Positions 33,327 through 44,880 of a stretch of 64,000 nt of DNA are shown here, in pieces (within the stretch, counting starts at the first letter, position 1; the number at the start of each line of letters is the position of its first letter). Where the stretch lies: assembly GCA_013396995.1 (NCBI GenBank), contig VWZP01002573.1, positions 121,023-185,022 of the forward strand, given 5' to 3'. This DNA is from Dicaeum eximium (Eukaryota > Chordata > Aves > Passeriformes > Dicaeidae). Below the pieces are notes generated by a model that had not been told where the DNA came from, made no database searches, and saw only the letters and a program-made list of their open reading frames with translations. Made by a program: the position numbers and the translations under genes.

Positions 33327-33672
33327 GGTGCTGAATGAGGCTCCTTGACTCCAGTATCAGAAGGCTTCTATGATTTATTAGAATGACTCCATTATTCAGA
33401 AGGTTTTAGGGCTAAGGTGCCACGTTCAGAGTTACATGTTTGCTCCACCCTGGTCAGAGCAAGACTCCCCAATGCTTACAAAGTCAGAGAGATTACAACC
33501 TCTACATCATTGGCTAAGAAAGAGAAAACTCCATCTCCTGTATCAGGGGACAGGCAAAGGAATGCATCTGTTCTCCTTGAGTCCACACACAGACACAGGT
33601 TTGTTTTTACAGAAATCTGCAGAGCTTTCCCATGGAAGGAAAAATGTCCAGCAAGTTTCCATCTAAGAAACT
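33327..33672 (-). mobile_element. LTR family C, diverged and truncated copy
   Basis: Shares with 6962-7388 and 49272-49689, in order, GACTCCAGTATCAGAAGG, TTTATTAGAATGACTCCATT, TTACAAAGTCAGAGAG, ACAGGCAAAGGAATGCAT and GCTTTCCCATGGAAGGA. The typical termini are missing and substitutions are many, so this is an older relic of the same family or a sister family. Confidence 0.75.
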
Positions 33673-35568
33673 GATAAAATGGCTGTGGCCCCCCTGGCTG
33701 CATTGAGCAGCAGCTCCCAGCAAACGGGGCCACCCACGTGCCACAGACAGCAGCAATCTGCCAGCAGAGGTTTTATAAAAACCCCTCCTTAAACCAGCAC
33801 TACATCTGTTCCCGGCTGGAATGCACTTCCAGGAGATTCACAGCCCTCTCCCTGCGGCTCCACGCTGCTCAGCTCCCATCAGGCTGCTCCCAACAGCTCC
33901 ATCCATCTCCAGCCACGCCACCCAAAGCATCCCAGAAGGAATTATGGCAGCGAGGCTCGCTGCATTGGAAGCGAGCATTAGCCAAACTCTTTGCTCCATA
34001 ATTTTCCTCCCCTTTTAAGCTGTCTCGCTCCAGAGCAGGCTGGGAGGTTTATGCTGTGCCTCTGTGTCTCTCTGTGCACAGCTGACCTCCAGGTTTTTTC
34101 TGCCAGCACCCCAAGGAACGAGAAAAAAACCAAGTGGGGTAAAACCTGCAGCCTGTTGGAGCCTTCAGTGCCACCACCCAAAAATCCCCTTCAGAATCCC
34201 TTCAAGGAACTGCTGCAGCAATCTCAGTAATTACCTTGAAAGTTCTGCTGCCATAAATCACGGTGAGACCGACTCTGCTCAAGTGTTGTAACCAGAGGAG
34301 ATGATGGGGGCCTTGTACGGTGGCCAGTGACCAGAGAGGAGTGAATTAAGAACATAAATATAAGTGATGAGGGCCATTTCCTCACTGTGCTCATCCACTT
34401 CTGGAAAACACTCGTCTTTTCTCATCAGTGCTGAACTGGAGCTCCAGGAGCTGCAGGAATGTGCATGGGAATGGCCAGGGAGCTCCAGGGGCAGAGGAAG
34501 GGGCTCTGTGGGTAAGGACTAATCTCATCCTGAACCAAAAAATTCCCACATCTTCTCCCCACCCCCTGCTAAAGCCTGAAAAAAAAAGATCTGAGCAAAC
34601 ACCACCTCAACATATTCAGGCTGGCCACGCTAAAATCCAGTGATGAAGGTGTGTTTGTCCCTATGGCATAAAAAAAGAAACTCAATATAATTCACTGGCG
34701 ATGAGAGCAAATTTGAAATCAAGATTTATTTGCCTGATTTTCTTTCTTCTTATTTTTTTTTCCCTAATATTTAACCTCCATATTCCCAGGCTGATTTTCC
34801 TTGCATACATTATTAAGAGGAGATTTTAAACCCTTCTGCCTTTGGAAGGCAGAGCAGTGCTTGGGTTTATTGCCCTTTTCCCTCTGCAGCCTTTGCTTGG
34901 GTTTTGTTTCATTTTACATTGATTATTCCCAGTTTTGCTGCTCACAGCTCCACTGGAGCTTCCCAAGACACCTGGTGGGATTTTCATTGCCCAGGTGGAT
35001 TTGCATAAATAGTTCATCATCTTCTTCTTCAGGAGGGGCTGGAATTCTCCACCCAACCTCACATTCTCAAACCAGAATCAGTTTCTAGACCTGCTTGTTC
35101 AAAGAGGAGTTTTCCAGACTGGCAAAGTGGCCCAAAATCTCCTTTTTTCCTTATATTTTCCATGTCCCGGTGCTCCTCCCTAAATAACAAGGTGCAATAC
35201 AGCCAAAAGAGCAGCTAAAAATCATATAAAACACCAAAATTCAGCAAAATTTCCAGCCTGACACCTCAGCCAGCAGCTGCCTGCCCCATTCCCACCCCTG
35301 AGGAAGGAGAATCCAATATAAATTACAGAACAAAAGCTGACTTGACGTGTTCTAAACGCTCTCACTTTGAATTCAGTCAATAATATTTTGCATTACTAAA
35401 ATATGAATTTGCAATCATTTCTCATCTGAAAGCTGTTTAAGCAGTAAACACCAGGCTCGTTACTGATTCCCAGTTTGCACTGGGATTATTTAGTTTTTTT
35501 TCCAGGCTGATTTTCCCTCCATGCCCAGCTCCTGGAATTATGGGATACCTGCCCACACAGCTCCTGTT
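33673..35568. other. GRIK4 intron, nothing recognised
   Basis: No repeat or exon is identified. 34640-35100 is AT-rich with low repeat content. Confidence 0.4.
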
Positions 35569-36077
35569 ATCCCAAAAACCTCAGGTCTTTGCACACCAGG
35601 AAGTGGCAGGTTTGAGACAGGTGGGATTTGAAAGCTACAAGCACGTGTCGTGAGGATTTTCAAATAAATAAATAAAAATAAAGTGATTTATGCTACAGAG
35701 AGGCTTCACAGAGAGATCTGAGCACCCACAGCTCCAACCACATAGAGAGGAAATTATCATCCCACCAGAGCATCCCTGTCCCCACCCTGGATAATTCATA
35801 ACAACCTGCCTAAAATTCCTGATTCCTCTCATCCCAAAAACCTCAGGTATTTGCACCAGGAAGTGGCAGCTTTTAAACAGGTGTGATTTGTAAATTACTG
35901 CCACATGCTGTGAAGATTTTTCAAATAAAAAAATGAATTTATTTATGCTGCAGAGAGGCTTCACACAGAGATGTGAACACCCACAGCTCCGAACACAGTG
36001 GGGAAAGTCTCATCCTACCTATCCCTGTCCCCATCCTGGACTGTTCACAACAACCTGGCTAAAACACCTGACAGGTT
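35569..36077. repeat. Tandem duplication of a 262-bp unit
   Basis: The unit starting ATCCCAAAAACCTCAGGT occurs at 35570 and again 262 bp on. Shared blocks in order include CACCAGGAAGTGGCAG, ATTTTTCAAATAAA, GCAGAGAGGCTTCACA, ACCCACAGCTCC and CACAACAACCTGGCTAAA. The copies have diverged noticeably, so the duplication is not recent and is unlikely to be an assembly error. The unit is not recognised as a known transposon. Confidence 0.85.
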
Positions 36078-36229
36078 TTTCAAGGTGAGTTCTCAGCTCT
36101 CCAGGAACTTGTAGGACAAATCCCTGAACAGGGCAGAGGCACTGGAGTGGAATTAGGGAACACAAGGCACAGATGGCAGCGGCTGGGGAAGCTCTGAGCG
36201 TGTCAGAGGCACTGGTGGCAGGTCACTGT

Positions 36230-36775
36230 TGTCAGGAAAATTAACCCACAAACACCAGAGGTTCATGTCCAAAAAGGAGACAGAGGAGTGCTGGAACTTT
36301 ATTCCAACAAAGGGAGAGGCCATGGGCCATTCCCCTGGGGTCTCTCCCATTTTTGGAGGACACAGCCTCCTTTTTATCCCAATTTCCTCCTTTTTATCCC
36401 AATTTCCTCCTTTTTATCCCAATTTCCTCCTTTTTATCCCAATTTCCCAGCCACATTTCCCTCTCTCTTTCCCCATGGGCTGAGGTACTTGAGAGGTTCA
36501 GACTGATACCTGAGATTCCCCTCTAATGTACAACCCTCCCTTTTCATTTTTAATTCTCATGGAATTTTTAGAGTTTTCCCCCATTGTTTCTTTCATCTTT
36601 CAATATCCAATTTCATTTCTCAGCAAACCCCCAGTTTGTTTGTAAAGGGAAATATCTTTATTTCCATTCATCAATCAGTGGAACCCTTCCCATTGTTTCT
36701 TTTCTCTCCCAGTGCTGGTTTGATCCACCAGCAGCCCCACAGCTCTTTGTAAAGACAAATCCCTCATTCCTCTCA
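36230..36775 (-). mobile_element. Solo LTR, family B, copy 3
   Basis: Exactly the same length (546 bp) as the copy at 9802, with ends TGTCAGG and CTCTCA and flanks CTGT (36226-36229) and GTGT (36776-36779), a 4-bp duplication with one mismatch. It carries the four 20-bp TATA-like units (about 36369-36446) and the TTTATTCCAACAAA block, where the hexamer is altered. Same orientation as GRIK4. Confidence 0.86.
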
Positions 36776-38070
36776 GTGTCACCTTCCAGAAGGGGTTTGA
36801 TCATGGCTAGGGAGGCTTTTTTCTGCTGGGCAAACAGTCAGGAACGTGGAGTTCCAGTTGGAAATGCAGATATTTAAATGCAGCCCGTGCTCTGGCCTGT
36901 GTTCCCGAGCTGGCTGTGACAGGAGTTTGCCAGAGCCAACAGCAGCGCCCTCAAAATGAAGTTTGTACCTCGCTCTTGTTTATCTGTGTCTCTGTTGCTG
37001 CTGTTAATATTTAATGTCTCGGGAGGGAAGGTTCCTCTCCAGCAGAAGCAGCCCTGCTGCAGCATTAATCAGAGCACGGCTCAGCTCCACGCCGGAGCTT
37101 CCCGTGGCACATTCCTCACCTGGGACAGGGAACAGGCTCTGGGAACGCTGCCCATGCCCTCCCCTTGCTATCAGCCCCACCACGGCTTGGAGCATCACTG
37201 GGAGGACAAGGAACCATTCCCAGTCTGGAATTTCAGTCACAGCTGGGACCTGAACCTCAGGGTCCACGCCCAGACCTTTGTCCTCAACTCCACACTGCCC
37301 TCTTGATCCCGAGCAGAGGAATCCGGGCAGAAATGGGGGAGGAAAAGGTGACTCTGGAAGCCACAAGAACCTTTAGAAAAGCTCTGCATGGCGGCTCATT
37401 AGGGCCTGGCTGGGCTTTGCTCTGCTCCCATTAAGGATCCTGTCTAACCCTGCTTCTCCTGCCCCCATCCACACCTTAATGGGCAAACCCCCACAGAACC
37501 AGGTCAGGGCTCGTGTTTGATGGCACCCCCATTTCCCCAGCCCTGAGAATCCTGGGGATCACTGACTGGCTCCAACCACCAGAGCTCTGCACTCTGATTT
37601 AAGCCCGTGGAAAAGGCATTGCTGGATGGGGAGGTGGATAAAATAAACGAGGGAGTGGGATCATTAGTTCACACAAACCTGCTCTCCCAGGCAGCCTCAA
37701 ATCCCAGACTACAGCCTAGAACCAAGCCAGCCCAGCACAAAAGGGTTTTTCTACCTTGCCCTGGCTGCCCAGCATCCATGAAGGAAATGAAATAATCCCA
37801 GGGAAACGGCATCCACTGCTTGGAAAAGCTGCTGTGGCTGCCAGCACACACCGACAGAGAACTCCAAGGAAACCTTGCAAAAGCAGCCTCACACCAAGCA
37901 GCAAATGAGTTCCTGTTTTTGCAGCACAAAAAGTGGGATTGATGCTTTAATCCCATGGGATTGCATCCACAGGGATGTGGAAGTTTCCCTTCAGCTCCAT
38001 GGGCAGCCTCACTGAGGTGATTTTTGCTCTATGGAATCAAGATTTTTCAGTCCAGCCTTTCTTGCTGATA
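36776..38070. other. GRIK4 intron, nothing recognised
   Basis: No repeat family or exon is identified. The ORF at 36956-37306 begins with a hydrophobic stretch, but I recognise no protein family and the rest has no domain. Confidence 0.4.
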
Positions 38071-38217
38071 CTCAATTAAGTGAAATGCAGTTTGAAAAAT
38101 TATTTTCTTTCCTTAAAGTACCTGCAATAACCTCCAACAAACACACACACACTCCCNCTCAATTAAGTGAAATGCAGTTTGAAAAATTATTTTCTTTCCT
38201 TAAAGTACCTGCAATAA
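38071..38217. repeat. 60-bp exact direct duplication flanking a single N (probable assembly artefact)
   Basis: 38071-38130 and 38158-38217 are identical over 60 bp (from CTCAATTAAGTGAAATGCAG to CCTGCAATAA). They are separated by 27 bases consisting of a CA-rich spacer and one N at 38157. This pattern is typical of two contig ends with an unmerged overlap. Confidence 0.85.
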
Positions 38218-38466
38218 ATCTTAGCCCTGCACTTCAGGGCCAATTCCTCTTTTATTTACTGAAAGCTCCCTGTAAATCTTTTAAATACCAGAAATGCCAG
38301 TCCTCCAAACAATTACTCTGGCTACAGCATTAGTCAGTTCCTACATTGTCCATCAGTGTTACTCATTTCATGGCACATCATCTTTGCTTCAGTAAGATCT
38401 GGGCTGTGCCTCTTCTCTCCTGTCCTTCCTGGGGCTTTTCTACCCATGAGATTCCAGATTTCCCCT
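38218..38466. other. GRIK4 intron, nothing recognised
   Basis: Short unassigned intron after the duplicated block. Confidence 0.35.
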
Positions 38467-38574
38467 CCTGGACAGGAATTATCAGACACTGATTTCACCT
38501 CCTGGACAGGAATTATCAGACACTGCACTTCCCCTCCCACATTTCACCTCCTGGACAGGAATTATCAGACACTG
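38467..38574. repeat. Three copies of a 25-bp motif, unevenly spaced
   Basis: CCTGGACAGGAATTATCAGA followed by CACTG begins at 38467, 38501 and 38550. The spacers of 9 and 24 bp share the word TTTCACCT, so a 34-bp unit was partly expanded. Confidence 0.88.
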
Positions 38575-39750
38575 CATTCCCCTCTCTTTCTGACCACCAG
38601 GAAAAATCCATGCATGGCTCCATGCAGGAGACTCCAGCACAAACACCAATCCACCTTGTAGTTCCTTGCAGAATACGAACAGTGCAGAGGGATTTTTGGG
38701 GTTTTTTAGGCTGGAAATCTTTTAATTCCCATCCCAGGGGCAGTGGGAAGTCCCTGTGAAACATTTAAGAACCAACACTGAGATTAGAGCCAGGAGGCAA
38801 AGAGCCCAGATGGAAGCTGAGGGTCAGCTCTGAGCCTTCTCCTTGGAAGAGGCCAGGAGCAAGATTGGATCCCTTATCAAGTGTTGATAGCAAGGAGAGG
38901 AAACTCAGAATCCCAGGGTGGTTGAGCACTGGGGTTACCCAAGACAGAACCCAAAACCTGAAGCCTCAAAGACAGGATCAGGTTGGGTTTGTCCTGCACA
39001 CCACCAGCTCCCAGCAGAACTCCAATTTGCCATGAACAGGACGTGATTTGGGATGCCTGAAGGCACCTGGAGCCACCTGCACTGCTGGGCTCACCTTGAG
39101 CCCCTCCCAGCCCCAGAGAGCCCATCCTGCCCCGCTGGAGTTTGCAGGCTCTGCCCAGGGCCAAGGAGCCAACTTTCCACATTCAGGCACTTTCATCCCA
39201 GGCTTTTTTTCCCTTCCCTCATAAAATTTTTGATCGAACACTTCAGACTAAAAGTGGAGCTGCACCAGAACACGAACCAGTGCTCTCCTTATGCATACAT
39301 ATGTTTGATGTCAAAAAGACAGAGCGGGCCATTCCTTAGAAAAAGGCCCTTGGAATACCAATACTCGCTGTCATCTCAGTTCTCCATCACAAAATGACAG
39401 CTTCCCGTCTCAAAACAACCTCTAATGGAGCCACATTTATCCCCATCTTGCTGTAATCACATTAGACAGTCCTACCAATTTAACTTTATTGGTTTCTTAA
39501 CTGTCTGGAAAAAAAAAATATAATAAAACCCATCCAGAGCAGCCTGACATGTTTTACTACACAGGAACAGCCACCTGCAGTCCCCTTCCGACAGCAGCAG
39601 CCCGTGGTCAATAAAGAGCCTTCTGTTTGGTGTTGGGCTTCCTGCTAAGATCTCATTTTCTTTAAGAGACTTATGCAGCTCCTGAGCACATCAGGCCCCG
39701 TTTAAGGCAGAATTTGCAGCGTGTGCTCGGCCATTAGAGGCACAAGTGAT
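38575..39750. other. GRIK4 intron, nothing recognised
   Basis: No repeat family or exon is recognised in this stretch. Confidence 0.4.
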
Positions 39751-39793
39751 AATATCCTCAATATCCTCAATATCCTCGATATCCTCGATATCC
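39751..39793. repeat. 9-bp tandem AATATCCTC, 5 units
   Basis: Units run AATATCCTC three times, then GATATCCTC and GATATCCGC. ORFs show Ser-Ile-Ser or Ile-Glu-Asp repeats here, with no gene context. Confidence 0.93.
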
Positions 39794-41807
39794 GCGGCCA
39801 GCCGGGCTGAGTGCGGGTCAGCCGCCGCTGTTTGCTGCCCAGACACCTCACCCCACACACAGAGGGGAGGCCAGCCCAGGGCAGATTTCAGCACCAGGGA
39901 TCTGCTTTTGCAGCCTTTATTCATCCCCAAATTCACAGTTTGGGCAGCGCTCAGCCGGATGCAATTACGCTCCGAGGCTGCCCGCTGCTCGCCAAAGCCA
40001 CAAACCAATCCTGCTCCCCTGGTCCCCTCCGAGATTTCCCTGGAGAAACAACGGGTGGCTCCCAGACTGGCCCCATTCCAGGCACTGCCACTTTAGAAAA
40101 GAGAACAGCAGCAGCCAATTTATTTTCTGCCAGGGTGGAGACCTCAGGCAGATCCTGCTGGGTTTCTGTGCTGTTTGTGTTGGGAGGGGTGTGCAGACAG
40201 GACACGCGCTGCTGGCATCCCTAAGTGGACACAAAACAATCTCTTGGAGGGCAGAAAAGTTTCCTCAGTGCTCTGAGCTCCTCTGGCACTGAAGCACGGG
40301 GAGTCTTTTCCATGCTGGAAGGAAAACTGCAGTTCTGTCAGCTCCTAAGATAAACTGGCCCACCTTTCCCTACAAATAAAGCCAATTTTTATGGAAAAGA
40401 CACCAAAGCGCCAGCCCTGGGCACGGAAGTGGGACTCCGATGCCCAGACCTGTGAGCTGTGGCTGGTCCATGGCCAGCTCTCGCTCAGCCCAGGCTGCAC
40501 CCACACACAAATTGTTCAGTCTGTTCCATCTCTGTGGATGGAATTTCCAGTCCAGTCCAGCAGCTGCAGTTTTAGGCTTAGAGGCAATGGCTGCACTGTC
40601 TTGGAACCCTCCCAGGGCCAGAGGATGGGATGCCATCATCCTGATGGGAAGTGGCAGTGACCTGGAGCTGCTGAGTGTTCCCTGCCACTCACACCCCACA
40701 CCAGAGCCCCTTGGGGAGCCTCATCCTCCCTCCTCCAGAGCTGCCTGCAAGCCCAGTCACCAAAACAAACCACCCCAAAGGGACCAGCAGCTCCCCCAAG
40801 CCACAGGAACCAGTGGCTCCTTTACAGCTGGACTGGTGCAGCCTCTTTTCTTGGTTTGGCAGTGACCAAAACCAGTCTCACCTCCCAAACCCATCAGGCA
40901 AAACGCACATTACCCGAGGTGCCCCACCCTCCTGCTGGTTTTGGGGTGTGTGAGCACACACAGCACTGCACACGGGCAGGAGCCAGCAGGGAAGTGCATC
41001 CAATTATCCAGAACATGGGCTGGAAACCTCCAAGTGGTTGTGTTTTCATACCACCAAATCAGGCTCATCAGCTTACCCGCTATGGGCAGGATGTTTTTTT
41101 AATTTTTTTTTTTTTTAAAGTGTTCCTTTGAGGCAGATAAAAGGTAACAGGAATTATTTCAGCCAAGCGCTCCCAGCTGTGTGGCTGGAAGGAGCTTTTG
41201 TGTTTTTTTGGAGCTTTCAGGAGAAGCAGCAGCCTCTGAGGCCCCTCTGCTGCTGCCCACAGCCCAAAGGGTCGTGGCAGGGGCTCAGCAGGTCCCCCTG
41301 AGGGCTCCCAGTCCCCTCCTGGCTCCTGTCAGGGCCAGCTCCACATCAGGCCAGTTCACCTCTAAATCAGCAAATCCACCAACTTGGAGTCTCACAGCCC
41401 AGACAGACTAAAAAATGTTCTGGCCAGGTGTGAATGAGCAAATCTGCACTGCTGAGCTCAGCACTGGGTCTTCTTCCCAGCTGACACAAGACAAGAGGAA
41501 CATCCTTGGGGAGCCCCAGAAACGAGGACAGGAGCTCCATCCTGCTTTCTGTGGGAATCTCCAGTGAGAGCTGGGCTGTTCTCAGTTATCAGCCTCATTT
41601 CTCCCACTGGGACGGGCGAGTCGTGGGTGTCCCTGTGGGACAGACCCTGCAGGCACTGTCCCCTTCTCTCTGCTCCGTAAAAAGCCAAGCAGAAGACAAA
41701 CAACATCAACCTGCTCCAAGTCCAGGGGCTGAGCCCTATCTCTGAACTCATCTCCTGCTTGGATTGAAATCCTGGGATTTCGGAAAGGTCGGAGTTCAGA
41801 GCAGAAA
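39794..41807. other. GRIK4 intron, nothing recognised
   Basis: Locally CpG-containing at 39780-39975. A run of T's lies at 41094-41116. No exon or repeat family is identified. Confidence 0.4.
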
Positions 41808-41875
41808 AATGCAGAAATTAGAAATAATAATATTTTTTTAAATGCAGAAATTAGAAATAATGATTTTTTTAAAAT
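41808..41875. repeat. 33-bp tandem, 2 units
   Basis: AATGCAGAAATTAGAAATAA occurs at 41808 and 41841, each followed by a T run. Confidence 0.88.
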
Positions 41876-42385
41876 GCAAATATCATATTAAATCAAGTAG
41901 AGGAAGAGGAACCACAGAAAAATCATCATCACAACAGCAGCACACAAAGCCACCCTCGTGTAATTAAGATGCAATAGACTCCAAAGTCTGAGACATGGTC
42001 CATATTATGCTGAGATTCCCAAGTCCCAATTCCTCATCAAATCCACCCAATCCCATTTTCTGCCTGCCCACTCCTAGCAGAAAACCAGATATGAAAACAG
42101 GTAGCTGGCTTTGCAACACTGAACATCTCCGTTTTCCCTTCTCAAGGAGGCACTGGCATCAATTAGAAGACAAAGCCATTAGACTCAATTTGTTTATTCA
42201 AATTAGCAACAAGCCTGTGTCAAACCCCGGGGCTGCCCACGGCCCTGATCTCAGCCAGTGTTTGAGGCAGGATGATTGACTGAGCCTCCCACAGCCCCTG
42301 GTGGCTAGCACAGCTTTGGGCTGGCTTGCTCAGGCCCCATCTCAGCATTCCAAGGGCAGTTCTGAAGGGGGAAATTCCCCGAAAT

Positions 42386-42690
42386 TGTGAGGAGTCAGCC
42401 GAGTATCATCGCTCACACCGATACGGTGACACAACATTCTCATTTATTTGCTTAAAATGGCAGCTTAGATAGGTTTCAATCCTGTTTATATTCCCAGGTA
42501 TCCTCTTATTGGCGTACAGCATAGAACGTAAAGAAACATTGTCCACTTCTACCTTTAAGGTGGTTTAGCACTCAATCCTACTTCTACATCTATTGCACAC
42601 ACACACTATCTACTTTGGTCTTCTGCATACCTTAAACTAATTTTTAACTGTACCACAAACTTTGTTCTTTGTTCTTTGTTCTTCACTGGG
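42386..42690 (-). mobile_element. Putative LTR, family E (3' portion)
   Basis: On the minus strand the order is GGAATATAAACAGG (TATA-like, 42481-42495), about 40 bp later AAATAAATGAGAATG (polyadenylation signal), then GTTGTGTCACCG and an end at CTGACTCCTCACA. This TATA, AATAAA, GT-rich, CA order is typical of an LTR 3' half. No second copy exists in the window to fix its limits, and the upstream end is not defined. Same orientation as GRIK4. Confidence 0.45.
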
Positions 42691-43835
42691 CCTTGCCCAG
42701 GCCCAGGCTGGGCTGCCCAACTAATCCAGGAGCAGATCCCTTGCTCCTTGAGCAATCCAGCTAACACAGTTCCTGCCTCCCCCTGGCCCCAGCCCTGGGG
42801 CTGGTACCTGCTCTCACTTGTCTCCATCAGAGCCTGATGCAGGGATGCGCCTTCCCCACGGATCCACCTCACCTGACTCGGCTTTCAGTCCCTCAGAGCC
42901 GAGCAGAGTTTAAAAAATGAGCCTCCTGAGGAGCTCCACCTGGGCAGGGCTGCTCTGATGCCCACGGGGTGTCTGCAGCGGGGTGCCTGCTCTGCTCAGC
43001 CTGAAATCCACTCTGACTACAGAGGCAGGTGAGCACTGGAGTGAGCGCTGAAATACCCTGGCAATTTCCAGCAATTTCCAGAGGATTTGGGTAAGGACCT
43101 CCAGTGCCCCCGACCTCTCTGTGTTTATGAAGGGCTCTCACACATCACTGCACAGCAGCAGCGTCAGGCTCCCAGGGTTAATTGGCCCTCAGCATCTCCA
43201 GGGCTGCTTCCTCCTTTAATAGCCAATTAGACCTTATTAGCTGCGTTGTCATTTACATCCAGGCCTCCCAGCAGCAGTCCAGAAGCTACAAATTTGCCTC
43301 AGCAGCGTGGACTTTTCCATCCAGGGCTGACCTTGCTGTGCTCGTGGACACCTGTGCCAGCAGCTCACCTGGCTGTGGCTGCAGAAATGCCCCGCAGGGA
43401 GCACGGATGGGAGAGCAGAGGAAGGTCTGGCCCATCAGGGAAAGGGTCTTAATGGGCTCCAGAGGTATTCACAAAGCTCTGTCAGCTCCCAGGCTGTGCT
43501 GACATCCTGCAGCTCAGATCAGAGCTGAGCTGGGTAATGGCCATTGATTTTACAAGTGTAATGAAGTTGTCGAGTCTCTGATTTGGCCATTAGTGAGTGC
43601 TCGCTGTATTGACCTGCAGGGCCAGGGGGCTGAGGAGGTTTGGGTTTTCCCTGTGAAAGAGCAAGCAGCACTTGCTAATGAGAGCTGAGTGCTTCCCTCC
43701 TCATCCTCTCCCTCTCCACATTTCCTCCTCTGCTTTTCCCACCCCACGCTGCCATCACAACACAGTCACACACTCCCAGAGCCACAGAAGGTTTCCTAAC
43801 CCCCTGCAGCCTCTGGACCAGCTGCAATTCCATTT
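42691..43835. other. GRIK4 intron, nothing recognised
   Basis: Begins beside a TTTGTTC triple repeat (about 42660-42683) and may include the 5' part of the putative LTR before it. No other feature is identified. Confidence 0.35.
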
Positions 43836-43966
43836 TATTCTGTTCCATTCTATTCCATTCCATCCTATTCCATTCCATCTTATACCATCCCATCCTATTC
43901 CATCCCATCCTATTCTCTGTCCCATCCCATCCTACTCCATCCCAATTCCATTGACAATCAGAGAAA
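43836..43966. repeat. Degenerate TCCAT/CCATC pentanucleotide repeat
   Basis: TTCCATTCTATTCCATTCC-type sequence passes into CCATCCCATCC forms. Simple-sequence DNA. Confidence 0.92.
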
Positions 43967-44749
43967 TTCAAAGACAATGAAGACACATTTTTTTGTCCTT
44001 GCAGGTTATTTCTTTCCAGTTGCAAAAAACTTAATTAACATTGTCTTTTTTTTTTTTCACAAATATTTGTGCTTACCAGGATCCTAGAAAATACACCAAA
44101 CTATTCTGCATGCAACGTAAGGAATATGAGAATAAGGAATGAAGGCAGAAGGACAACACAGTAAAAGTACAGGGGTTCCCTGCACAACAGGATCAGATTT
44201 TATCACAACTTGGCTAATGTTTGGATGGCTGGATCTAAATCAGGATTATTTATTATGCTACCTAGATAAAGAGATATGACATATCCAAGACTGGTAGGAT
44301 TCTTGCAGCCATCACAGAAGGAAGGATTTAAAGGATGCAAGGAGTCATGTCCAGCTGGTCCAAACTCCAGCTCAAATTCCCTGATTTTCAGGGGAATTTT
44401 CATGGCTCTGCCATGAAACCTTTCATGGTTTCACCCTCTGCACCTGAGTCACTGCTGCCACAATTTTCCTGTTTGCTGCTGACAGCCCAGGCAGATTTCC
44501 ACACTTCCCAGGCCTTGATGGACACTGCAGCAGGCTGGGGCCTGGGAGATAGAGGTGCTAATTTGAGAGCTTGCTACAGGCAATTCCTTTCATTTTCTCT
44601 GTGCCTCTGCCTCATATCTGGATTGTAGGAACAAATGTTACTGTCAAGGCAGGAGTCCATCCCATAATTCCTGCTAATAGCCTCCCAGCCCTGGGCTACT
44701 CTCAGGTTAGGAAACTTCTGAAACTGATGTTGTTTATATATTTCATAAC
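43967..44749. other. GRIK4 intron, nothing recognised
   Basis: T run at 44048-44059. No exon or repeat is identified. Confidence 0.4.
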
Positions 44750-44880
44750 TCCTAAGTGCTTTTCTCTCCCCTGTGCTGGGCCAGTTTCCTCTTAAATCTG
44801 TGGAAACTTTCTGTACCCACCACATCCTCTGAGCTCAACACATCAATCACCTGTTGTGAAAAACCAGCTGATTCTCCCCA
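44750..44880 (-). mobile_element. Possible ancient CR1-type relic
   Basis: TTTCTGTACCCACCACATCC, TCTGAGCTCAACACATCAA and CACCTGTTGTGAAAAAC resemble, in order, an older CR1/L3-like LINE motif (variable shop-word CCACA, then GTGTGAA complement). Divergence is high and the call is tentative. Confidence 0.3.

Noticed and set aside
36956..37306. Small secreted protein gene suggested by a hydrophobic N-terminus
   Set aside because: A basic residue and a leucine-rich start occur by chance. The rest is not recognisable, antisense frames are equally open, and no splice context was seen.
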